Shown: one piece after another, positions 43,310 to 49,761 of the stretch | Numbering within the stretch: the stretch's first letter is position 1 | How the letters are laid out: each line of letters begins with the position of its first letter | Source: Polyangiaceae bacterium | Lineage (GTDB): Bacteria > Myxococcota_A > Polyangia > Polyangiales > Polyangiaceae | DNA length: 49,761 nucleotides | Direction: 5' to 3' | Assembly: GCA_013361525.1 (NCBI GenBank) | Contig: JABFXY010000159.1 | Span: 1-49,761, forward strand | Made by a program: the position numbers and the translations under genes | The notes under the pieces: model-generated | Database searches by the model: none | The model's input: only the letters and a program-made list of their open reading frames with translations | What the model was told of the DNA's origin: nothing

Positions 43310-44773
43310 ATGGATTCCACCGAAATCACTCGGATTCGAGACCAGTTTCAGGGCGGCCTTTGGCCTCAGTTCCTCGAGCGTGTGGAGATCAAGGGCCTCC
43401 GCGGTTGGAAGGGCCAGTCCGTCGACTTCAAGTTTCCGGTTGTCGCAGTAGTCGGCGAGAACGGCTCCGGCAAGAGCACCGTACTCAAGGTCGCCGCAAG
43501 TGCGTACGATCCCAAAGCGAAGGAGAAGGCGTACTACCCGTCCGCGTTCTTTCTGGAGACGCACTGGGACAAGATCCAGGGTGTCGACCTCGGCTTCCAG
43601 ATTCGCACCGGAGATCAGACTCACCGATTCAACATCCGCAAACCGTCGGAGCGTTGGAGCTTCCCGGAGAAGCGCTACGGGCGCAGCGTGTTTTGGTTCG
43701 ACGTAGCGCGTACGCTGCCCTTGGACAACACTGCGGGATACGCGAAAGTGGCGCGCCTCGCCGCAGGTGAGATTGCGACAGAGGATCTTTCAGACACCTA
43801 CCGGCAAAAGCTCTCTTATGTGCTGGGCCGTTCATACGCTAACGCTCGGTTCGCGAAGCCCGATGTAAATGAAAAGCGAGCTGTCGGTCTGCTAAAGCGT
43901 GAATTTGGCGAAATTTCGCAGTTCCATCAAGGAGCCGGCGAGGACACAACTCTTGATCTGCTACAGGCTCTCCAAGCAGTTCCGAGCAACTCCGTTGTAA
44001 TCATCGACGAAGTGGAAGCATCGCTGCATCCCAGAGCGCAACGTCGACTGGTTAAGTTTCTCCTGGAGTTCTGCAGGCTGAAGCGAACCCAAGTAATTGT
44101 GTCGACGCACAGCCCCTACGTGCTCGAGGAGCTGCCGCCAGAAGCTCGCGTGCTACTGATTCCGACGCCCGACGGTCCTGACGTTCTCTACGGAGTCAGC
44201 CCGGAGTTCGCGTTAACTCGTCTTGACGAGCTCGTTCATCCAGAAGCGTACGTGTACGTCGAGGACCGTACCGCGGAGGTCTGGCTGCGGGAGATCATTG
44301 CGCAACATGCGAACGGTGCATCGCTTCTCGCCAGGATCAGAATATCCCCGGTTGGCCCCGCGAACGTGGTGCGAATGATGGGCGAGCTCGCCCATGCTCG
44401 CAAGCTGCCGCACAAGGGTATCGCCGTTGTTGACGGCGATACCGACGCTACCCAAGGCTGTATCAAGCTACCGGGAGATCACGCCCCAGAAAAGGTCGTC
44501 TTTGGTGGGCTCAAGGAGCAGTCTTGGGCGAAGCTACACGAGCGCTTTGGTATCGGTGCGGGCGATCTCCACACCTATCTAGACGATGCACTACTCGCCT
44601 CAGATTTTCACCGCTGGTCCGTGTTGGTTGGTGACCGGATTCTAAAGAGCTCCGTGAGTGTGTGGGAAACAGTCGCCACGGAGTGGTGTCGCGTGTGTCT
44701 CACGTCGACGGACCGCGATCGGATCGTCGAGTCGCTCACAACTGTCCTGGGCACCGGTGCCGCACACATATAG
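43310..44773 (+). CDS. OLD-family ATPase with TOPRIM nuclease domain, cassette gene
   Basis: The 487-aa protein has an ABC-type ATPase domain with Walker A GENGSGKST at 49-57, Walker B VVIIDEVEAS with D233 and E234, and a STHSP switch His (about 267). A C-terminal TOPRIM domain follows, with YVEDRTAE (E318) and AVVDGDTDA (D375, D377). This arrangement is that of OLD (overcoming lysogenization defect) nucleases, some of which act in phage defence, alone or with a partner helicase as in Gabija. No GajB/UvrD-like partner is nearby; the flanking cassette genes are different. GAGGGGGG lies just before ATG 43310. Confidence 0.9.
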   Translation: MDSTEITRIRDQFQGGLWPQFLERVEIKGLRGWKGQSVDFKFPVVAVVGENGSGKSTVLKVAASAYDPKAKEKAYYPSAFFLETHWDKIQGVDLGFQIRTGDQTHRFNIRKPSERWSFPEKRYGRSVFWFDVARTLPLDNTAGYAKVARLAAGEIATEDLSDTYRQKLSYVLGRSYANARFAKPDVNEKRAVGLLKREFGEISQFHQGAGEDTTLDLLQALQAVPSNSVVIIDEVEASLHPRAQRRLVKFLLEFCRLKRTQVIVSTHSPYVLEELPPEARVLLIPTPDGPDVLYGVSPEFALTRLDELVHPEAYVYVEDRTAEVWLREIIAQHANGASLLARIRISPVGPANVVRMMGELAHARKLPHKGIAVVDGDTDATQGCIKLPGDHAPEKVVFGGLKEQSWAKLHERFGIGAGDLHTYLDDALLASDFHRWSVLVGDRILKSSVSVWETVATEWCRVCLTSTDRDRIVESLTTVLGTGAAHI

Positions 44774-44780
44774 TATCGCG

Positions 44781-44850
44781 CTCCAACCGCAGGCGGTCAG
44801 CGCCTCGCTGCGTGCCTATCGCCGAGGCGCTGATCACCTGTACTGTGCAG
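44781..44850 (+). other. attC-like palindrome after the OLD gene
   Basis: CTCCAAC (44781-44787) is followed by an 18-base arm (44790-44807, CAGGCGGTCAGCGCCTCG) that pairs with 44823-44840 with two mismatches. Then come TGTAC and TGTGCAGC where a core box should be. The GCTGATCACC at the end of the right arm matches GCTGAACACC in the 32395 site. The strong stem also makes a terminator possible, but no T-run follows. Confidence 0.6.
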
Positions 44851-44890
44851 CCTCGTCAGTTGACGGACCCCGCTGTCGTCCTTCCGTTCG

Positions 44891-46012
44891 ATGATCACTG
44901 ACTTCCACCTTTCTGACCATCTGGCGGGGTTCGCGGAGGCGTCCACACGCCCCGGGGAGATGGCCCCAGTGATCTTTCGTGACTTCGTTAGCTCCGAGGA
45001 CGGGGTCCCTTTTCTGACACGCATCGAGCAGATGCACGATGGGCTATTTTCGCGCATTCCGAATCTGCCTAACCCCTGCGGAATAGGTACACTGTTTGTC
45101 GTTGTCCGTGCCGATCTCTCAGCGACGGCTTACATCAATGAACCGCTCCGCGCGTTCGCGCGCGCCCGTGACAATGTCCAGGCCGGAGCGATGGTCATGC
45201 TTGACGATATTCTCGATGTTGATCGGCTAATGCTGCCTGGCCCAGCACACCCGCACGATGCGGTCGTGTCGTTGCTATCGCACGGGTGGCGGCGCTCGCT
45301 CTATTTCGATTTTTCGCCTCTGCATCTTCCGCCTACTGAGCGCACGTATGATCTCGAACGCCTTCTCGGGCTCCAGCAGGCTCAGCTCCTCTTTCAGCAT
45401 CGCACACGGCTCTCCCTGGAGGGCTGGCAGCGGCTACTCTCCGAGGGTTGGTTTCCGTTCTCCTACCTGCGGGCCGCGAGCGTGCAGCGCATTATCGCCC
45501 ATGCCGAGTCGGGATGGCCGGTGCAGGAACTTCTCGCCGATGGCAGCCTCGATACCGACCTCCGGGACGCCGCGACCAAGGGTTCAGCGCTCTTCAACCA
45601 CTCCACGTTCCAGCCGCACCTGGAAGCGATCGAACGAGGGTTCGAGCGGTTCGCCTCGGGTGACTACATTAGTGCGACGTCCATACTCTACCCTCGAATA
45701 GAGGGAGTGCTGCGTTCACTCCGGTTGGGTGCGGGCGCAAACTCGTTCCGAGTACAGGAGCTCATCGGCGCCGCAACCCCGTCCGACGACGCCATTCACC
45801 TGATGCCGACGCGTTTTCGCGAGTTCCTGGACGCCTTTTGCTTTCGCCACTTCGCGCCAGGAGCTACGGCTTCCTACGTGTCGCGCCACACCGTCGCGCA
45901 CGGAGTTGCCGATCCCGCCACGATGGATCGTAAGGCGGCAGCGATTGCCGTGCTGACGTTGCTGCAGATTGCGCTTTTTGCGCCCCGAACCCGCGAGAGG
46001 GCGGGCGCCTAA
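44891..46012 (+). CDS. HEPN-like protein with C-terminal Rx4H motif, cassette gene
   Basis: The 373-aa protein has a largely helical C-terminal half with SATSILYPRIEGVLRSLRLG. Near the end it reads SRHTVAHGVADPATMDRKAAAIAVLTLLQ, where R332 and H337 form an Rx4H motif in a setting typical of HEPN RNases of abortive-infection proteins. The N-terminal 200 residues are mixed and unknown. Its stop TAA is inside the inverse core GCCTAAC of the attC that follows. No ribosome site precedes ATG 44891. An RNA-cleaving, growth-arresting role on infection is inferred. Confidence 0.8.
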   Translation: MITDFHLSDHLAGFAEASTRPGEMAPVIFRDFVSSEDGVPFLTRIEQMHDGLFSRIPNLPNPCGIGTLFVVVRADLSATAYINEPLRAFARARDNVQAGAMVMLDDILDVDRLMLPGPAHPHDAVVSLLSHGWRRSLYFDFSPLHLPPTERTYDLERLLGLQQAQLLFQHRTRLSLEGWQRLLSEGWFPFSYLRAASVQRIIAHAESGWPVQELLADGSLDTDLRDAATKGSALFNHSTFQPHLEAIERGFERFASGDYISATSILYPRIEGVLRSLRLGAGANSFRVQELIGAATPSDDAIHLMPTRFREFLDAFCFRHFAPGATASYVSRHTVAHGVADPATMDRKAAAIAVLTLLQIALFAPRTRERAGA

Positions 46013-46093
46013 CCTCGCGTCGCACATGCTGGTCGCTCGGCGCGTTTCGCGCTTTCCTCTGGCACCCGCAGGTGCGACGGCGATAAGTTCAGC
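46007..46093 (+). other. Integron attC site
   Basis: GCCTAAC opens the site. Arm CGTCGCAC (46018-46025) pairs perfectly with GTGCGACG (46072-46079), and between them a second inverted pair GCGCG/CGCGC flanks TTT. GCGATAA then precedes GTTCAGC, followed by AGAC as in array 1. The inverse core contains the upstream gene's TAA stop. Confidence 0.75.
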
Positions 46094-46158
46094 AGACATG
46101 TGCGCTGTCTCGAATCTCGAACTCGCGCTACGCTTTGCCGTTTCCAGCCGGTGCCACT

Positions 46159-47121
46159 ATGGGAGCCCCTCCGCACGAATTCTTCCAATTCATGGCCGAA
46201 ACTCGCCGGAGGATGGCAAGCGACTACGCTCGCATTCGCCGGCGTGCGAGCGAAGATCCCGGCACCGCGGGCGACCAGGTTGAGGAGGTATGGGCCGAAT
46301 TCCTCCGTCATTGGCTCCCGCCCGCCTACCAAGTCGTGACCAAAGGCCGACTGCTCGACGACGACGGCGAGACATCGCCGCAACTCGATGTGCTCGTTCT
46401 CCACCCGGCTTACCCACGCGCGATGCTAAATCAGAAGCTCTATTTTCGTGGCGGGGTCGTTGCCGCTTTCGAATGCAAGTTGACGCTCAAGACGGTTCAC
46501 CTTCGAGATTTCTTTTCGCGCGCAGCGCGCATCAAACGCAGAACGCGCGACCGACGGGCGAATCTGCACGACGAACTCAATGAGCCGCCCATTCTGGGGC
46601 TTTTAGCGCTTGGACATTCCTGGCGCGACGTGACCGGCTCGGGCAAGTCCTTCATTGAGCGCGTCCGGGCGGTCGAAGACCAGTTCGCCGAGCATCCGCG
46701 CGAGCTTCCCGAGTTCCTCGTTCTTGTCGATGTCGAAACCTTGCAACTCGAAAAGGCTGTCGCACGCCAGAGCGACAAGTACCCAAAGGAGGGGTCGGAC
46801 ATCGGATATGAGCTGTTGCGGGCTTTCCCTGGCGGAGGAGTGGCCACCACGTACTGGGCCCACCGTGACCGCGACTGGGCGGAGAGTCCGGGCGGACAAG
46901 CTCTGGGCGAGCTCATCACTGGGCTTTTGGAGCGGATCGCGAGGGTGGACCCGTCGGTGCGCACGGTTGCTCGGTACTTCAGCCGGTTGGGCCCCAGATC
47001 CGCGCTCGGAGTACCCGGGTTTTGGCACCACTCCGTCCTGTCGCGCAAAGTCTGGTCCCATCTCAGACGCCACGGTTACGACGAAGAGGAATGGAGCGTA
47101 TGGAATCGATTTCAACCGTAG
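46159..47121 (+). CDS. DUF6602-like PD-(D/E)XK nuclease
   Basis: The 320-aa protein has the sequence order of the DUF6602 group. A first helix carries an acidic residue (GDQVEEVWAEFLRHWLP). TKGRLLDDDGETSPQLDVLVL follows with D77, then GGVVAAFECKLTL with E105 and K107. This gives E-x(n)-D-x(n)-E-x-K, as in PD-(D/E)XK restriction-type nucleases. The C-terminal half is helical and may recognise DNA or a partner. ATG 46159 is preferred to a TTG at 46135. It comes 66 bases after the attC of the HEPN-like gene, so it is probably another cassette, though I find no clear attC behind it. Confidence 0.8.
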   Translation: MGAPPHEFFQFMAETRRRMASDYARIRRRASEDPGTAGDQVEEVWAEFLRHWLPPAYQVVTKGRLLDDDGETSPQLDVLVLHPAYPRAMLNQKLYFRGGVVAAFECKLTLKTVHLRDFFSRAARIKRRTRDRRANLHDELNEPPILGLLALGHSWRDVTGSGKSFIERVRAVEDQFAEHPRELPEFLVLVDVETLQLEKAVARQSDKYPKEGSDIGYELLRAFPGGGVATTYWAHRDRDWAESPGGQALGELITGLLERIARVDPSVRTVARYFSRLGPRSALGVPGFWHHSVLSRKVWSHLRRHGYDEEEWSVWNRFQP

Positions 47122-47371
47122 GCACGACTGCCCCCCGATAAGCACTCAGGCATTCAGCTGCGCCGGCTCCGCTCGCGTGCCCTCAGGAGCCTCAAATCGC
47201 GAGGGGATACCGCAGTGTCGTAACTCTCCCGAATTCAATTACCCCCGTCACGTATGCAGGATAGCGGTTGCATCCACCCGATTCATTCGCCCCTCCGCCG
47301 CCGGCCCTTCGCCACCCTCAGCGCGAGGTTGCGCAGTCGAAGCTCCCGCGCACGGCTCGCGACGCGGCGTC

Positions 47372-47707
47372 TTAGACGAGACCAGACTCGATGCTTTCGA
47401 CGCGCTCACTACCGACGGGCGCGTGTACACACAGAAATGCATAGTCCGCGGGCGACTCGCCGGTTGTCGGGTCGAAGTCCATGCGGCCGTAGCTGCCTTG
47501 GAGGTCGATCGACTTGCCACGGTCGAGCTCGCCGAGGGCTCGCAGGGTCGAGGTGGGCCCGACCTCGATGGGCGTGCCCGGCGCCCTCAGCCGTGTGATG
47601 GCCCGCGCGACATCGTTGCCTCGCGGCGCCTCCGTTTCGGCGGCGTGCGCGGCATATGTGCAGCGCGAGGTGCTCCGTCGCCTGCAGGCCGGGCAGAGAG
47701 CGCGCAA
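47372..47707 (-). pseudogene. Remnant of a periplasmic substrate-binding protein gene
   Basis: Only about 90 C-terminal residues remain in frame: NDVARAITRLRAPGTPIEVGP, then GELDRGKSIDLQGSYGRMDFDPTTGES and DYAFLCVHAP. The LQGSYGRMDFDPTTGE block is typical of ABC-type branched-chain or receptor-like ligand-binding proteins, of about 400 aa, that end with G-LDFD-TGE. Upstream parts are in other frames (TLRPGEARDLARSLPGLQAT in the adjacent frame) or absent. There is no start and no signal peptide. It is therefore a broken fragment. Confidence 0.68.
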
Positions 47708-47813
47708 GGTCGCGCGCTTCGCCGGGGCGTAGAGTCCTCATCCGGCGGGACTATCGCAAGCAAGGCCGGCTAGTTGAGATAGCTCCCGCGCACGCCTACG
47801 TTGAGCGAACGCC

Positions 47814-48488
47814 ATGCACCGTCACCTGTTCGCTCTCGGGATCAGTCTCGCCTTAGCCGGTTGCGCTCCCACGCCCGACCAACCCAGCCCGCCGCAAAGG
47901 GCGGTATCCTCCCCGGCCACGATGCCCACCGAACCCGCGCTCGATTCCGAACAGGTGTATCCGTACCTCGTTCCCGAGGCTTATCTCGAGCACCAGTCGT
48001 CGTCTGACTCACCGACACAGCCACTCGGCCACGGGATCAGCGTCGCGCTGGTCGCGGACTTCAACGGCGTCGTCCGCAATATCACCGTCCAAGACCTGGA
48101 GCCGCTCGCGCTTCCCTGGGAGGACGCGCGGTCGCGAGCGCTACGAAACCTCGAGAAACTGCTCGCGAACGGGACCATCTCGATGAAGCTGTTCGAGAAG
48201 GGACCCGCCGATCTGCCATTCATCGTCATCGGTGGCCATTGGGCCGCCGCGACCGCGATCCTGCTACCCAAACTCCGGTCAATCGCGGCCACTCACTTCG
48301 CGGGCGACAGCGTCTGTGCAAGCATCCCCCACCGGGCCGCACTGCTGCTGTTTCCTTGTGGGACTGTCGAATCGCGCGCAGCGATGCGCGCGATGATCCT
48401 CAAACACGAAGGCGCCGCCAAGAAGCCTCTGACGTTCGAGCTCTTCTCGTTGACGGAGGCGGGCGTTAAGCCGCTTCCTGTGGACTGA
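47814..48488 (+). CDS. DUF1444-like lipoprotein
   Basis: The 224-aa protein has a lipobox (LGISLALAGC, Cys about residue 17) and a folded domain: SVALVADFNGVVRNITVQDLEPL, a helix with ARSRALRNLEKLL, GGHWAAATAILLPKLRSI, then SIPHRAALLLFPC. This matches the pattern of DUF1444 (YtpQ-like) proteins (strand, TxxDL, helix AxxNL, GxxxAAxxLLP, PxRxxLL), which are normally cytosolic in Firmicutes. Here a signal sequence sends the protein to the envelope. It converges with the helicase gene, 23 bases apart. Function unknown. Confidence 0.78.
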   Translation: MHRHLFALGISLALAGCAPTPDQPSPPQRAVSSPATMPTEPALDSEQVYPYLVPEAYLEHQSSSDSPTQPLGHGISVALVADFNGVVRNITVQDLEPLALPWEDARSRALRNLEKLLANGTISMKLFEKGPADLPFIVIGGHWAAATAILLPKLRSIAATHFAGDSVCASIPHRAALLLFPCGTVESRAAMRAMILKHEGAAKKPLTFELFSLTEAGVKPLPVD

Positions 48489-48511
48489 CGGCGTCTCGAC
48501 CTTGTTGCCGT

Positions 48512-49708
48512 TTAACGGGGTCCGACCGGGCTCGTCGCCCGCGCCGGAGCGCTGGGTTCCAATCGCGGAATGCGCCGGCGGATGAACCGCTCGATGTCGG
48601 CGAGGAGATCGCGCTCTCCTTCGTCGCAGAACGAGATCGCGATGCCGTCCGCCCCGGCGCGGCCGGTGCGTCCGATGCGATGAACATAACTCTCGGGCAC
48701 GTTCGGGAGCTCGTAGTTGATCACGTGCGAGAGCCCGTCCACGTCGATCCCACGAGCGGCGAGATCGGTGGCCACGAGGACGCGGGTGGATCCGTCGCGG
48801 AACGAGCCGAGGGCGCGCACCCGCGCGCCTTGCGACTTGTTGCCGTGAATGGCGAGCGCTCCTATGCCGGCGCGCGAGAGCTGCTCCGCCAACCGGTTCG
48901 CGCCGTGCTTCGTCCTCGTGAATACGATCGCCTGGGCGATCGATCGATCGCGGAGGAGCAGCTCCTCGAGGGCGGCCCGCTTCCGATCGCGCGACACGAA
49001 GAGCACCGACTGCGTCACCCCGACGGCCGTCGTGACAGCAGGCGTGATGGATACGCGGACCGGATCGAACAGCATCCCCTGCGCCAGCGTGGCGACGGAT
49101 GGCGGAATCGTGGCGGAGAACAGCATCGTCTGGCGATCGCGCGGCAAGGCCGCGATCACGCGCCGAACGTCGTGGATGAAGCCCATGTCGAGCATTCGAT
49201 CCGCTTCGTCCAACACGAAATGCCTGAGGCCGCTCAAGTCGACCAGGCGTTGGTTCATCAAGTCGAGCAGACGGCCCGGCGTGGCGACGAGGATCTCCGG
49301 GCCGGAGCGCAGCGCGATCTCCTGCTGGTGCTGACCGACGCCGCCGTAGATGACGACGTGCCGAATCCTGAGGTGCGCTCCGTAGACCTGGATCCGCTCT
49401 CCGATCTGCGCCGCGAGCTCTCGCGTCGGCGCCAGGATGAGCGCGCGGATCTCGCGACCCCGCTCCTCCGAGATCAGGTTCTGAAGGATCGGAGCGACGA
49501 AGCCAGCGGTCTTGCCGGTGCCGGTTTGCGCGCACGCGAGGACGTCGCGCTCATCGAGCGCGGGCTCGATCACCGCGCGCTGGATCGGCGTGGGCTCCTC
49601 GTAGCCCTCTTCGACGAAGGCGCGAACGATGCGCTCGTCGAGGCCGAGCGCCGCAAAGGGCGACGCGCGCAGGGCTTCGCGCTGCGACTCGGTGAGCGGC
49701 TGCACCAC
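48512..49708 (-). CDS. DEAD-box ATP-dependent RNA helicase, possibly incomplete at the 5' end
   Basis: At 398 aa, it has all core motifs: Q motif (FAALGLDERIVRAF, PTPIQ), AQTGTGKT (I), PTRELAAQ (Ia), VATPGRLLD (Ib), LDEADRMLDMGF (II), LFSATIP (III), AIVFTRTK (IV), VLVATDLAARGIDV (V), and HRIGRTGRAG (VI). The tail is short and basic. It belongs to the RhlE/DeaD group, which remodels structured RNA, often in cold adaptation or ribosome assembly. The GTG at 49708 is a possible start, but the frame is open to the window edge (Pro/Val-rich), so the true start may lie outside. Confidence 0.93.
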   Translation of the reverse strand: MVQPLTESQREALRASPFAALGLDERIVRAFVEEGYEEPTPIQRAVIEPALDERDVLACAQTGTGKTAGFVAPILQNLISEERGREIRALILAPTRELAAQIGERIQVYGAHLRIRHVVIYGGVGQHQQEIALRSGPEILVATPGRLLDLMNQRLVDLSGLRHFVLDEADRMLDMGFIHDVRRVIAALPRDRQTMLFSATIPPSVATLAQGMLFDPVRVSITPAVTTAVGVTQSVLFVSRDRKRAALEELLLRDRSIAQAIVFTRTKHGANRLAEQLSRAGIGALAIHGNKSQGARVRALGSFRDGSTRVLVATDLAARGIDVDGLSHVINYELPNVPESYVHRIGRTGRAGADGIAISFCDEGERDLLADIERFIRRRIPRLEPSAPARATSPVGPR

Positions 49709-49761
49709 GGGGACTCGCGGCTCGATGATGCGAGCGGGGGCCGGAGCGGGAACGCGAACGG

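Larger units (their letters stand above)
40317..46093 (+). mobile_element. Integron gene-cassette array 2 (CALIN), reading rightwards
   Basis: Plus-strand genes at 40375, 41373, 43310 and 44891 are each followed by an attC-like site (41181-41272, 43191-43289, 44781-44850, 46007-46093). The right part of the first site (CTGGCGCTCGC, then GAACGTCGATACGTTGAC) is homologous to the sites of array 1 but in the opposite orientation, always matching gene direction. The gene at 46159 is probably a fifth cassette, but its attC is not evident. A core box at 40317-40323 opens the array. No integrase is present. Genes of 0.75-1.8 kb are large for cassettes. Confidence 0.72.

Noticed and set aside
47122..47371. 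attC after the DUF6602-like gene
   Set aside because: A GGCTCC/GGAGCC inverted repeat exists, but I could not find inverse-core and core boxes or arm homology with the other sites.

Overview
The window looks like a chromosomal segment of a myxobacterium, probably order Polyangiales. The grounds are high GC, two Ser/Thr protein kinases of the GRGGMG type, PEGA-domain proteins, a Gly-rich PGRS-like lipoprotein, many paralogous lipoproteins and TPR proteins, and orphan vgrG islands without core type VI secretion (T6SS) genes. The assignment rests on gene content only. Coordinates are those of the window.

Region 1 (0-20.1 kb) holds two T6SS tip islands, both on the minus strand. Island B, in transcription order, is vgrG2 with a C-terminal peptidoglycan-binding module (20096-17466), an unknown 748-aa candidate effector (17451-15205), a lipoprotein that could be its periplasmic immunity protein (15156-14110), and an accessory protein (14067-13075). 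Island A is a small beta-rich protein (11402-10965), vgrG1 (10953-8833), an accessory protein (8823-8173), a PAAR plus HExxH M91/NleD-like metalloprotease effector (8171-6726), a translationally coupled candidate immunity gene (6714-6079), and two paralogous TPR proteins. A third accessory paralogue (20-886) faces a lipoprotein paralogue broken by one in-frame amber codon. A five-module zinc-ribbon gene lies between the islands.

Region 2 (20.3-29.3 kb) is a compact signalling and envelope locus: small membrane protein, kinase, PEGA protein, second kinase, Pro-rich membrane protein, second PEGA protein, and Gly-rich lipoprotein. A possible FHA-like gene diverges from it. A paralogue of the small membrane protein sits alone at 2570-3031.

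Region 3 (29.4-33.3 kb) and region 4 (40.3-47.1 kb) are, in my reading, two integron gene-cassette arrays of the CALIN type (attC clusters without an integrase). The gaps between genes carry homologous imperfect palindromes of 84-99 bp, bounded by inverse-core (RYYYAAC) and core (GTTRRRY) boxes. Each follows its gene in gene orientation, and some stop codons fall inside the attC boxes. Array 1 reads leftwards: a YkgJ Cys-cluster protein, a PIN-like protein, an unknown and a PIN protein. Array 2 reads rightwards: an unknown alpha-helical protein, a 596-aa RHH-like protein with an Rx4H motif, an OLD-type ATPase/TOPRIM nuclease, an Rx4H HEPN-like protein and a DUF6602-like PD-(D/E)XK protein. The contents of array 2 resemble a phage-defence set and are the best candidates here for something undescribed.

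Between the arrays are a coupled pair of paralogous unknown proteins, a small lipoprotein, an 11-unit degenerate 42-bp tandem repeat, and an operon pairing an unknown protein with a HerA-like ATPase. The window ends with a remnant of a substrate-binding protein gene, a DUF1444-like lipoprotein and a DEAD-box RNA helicase whose start may lie beyond the edge.
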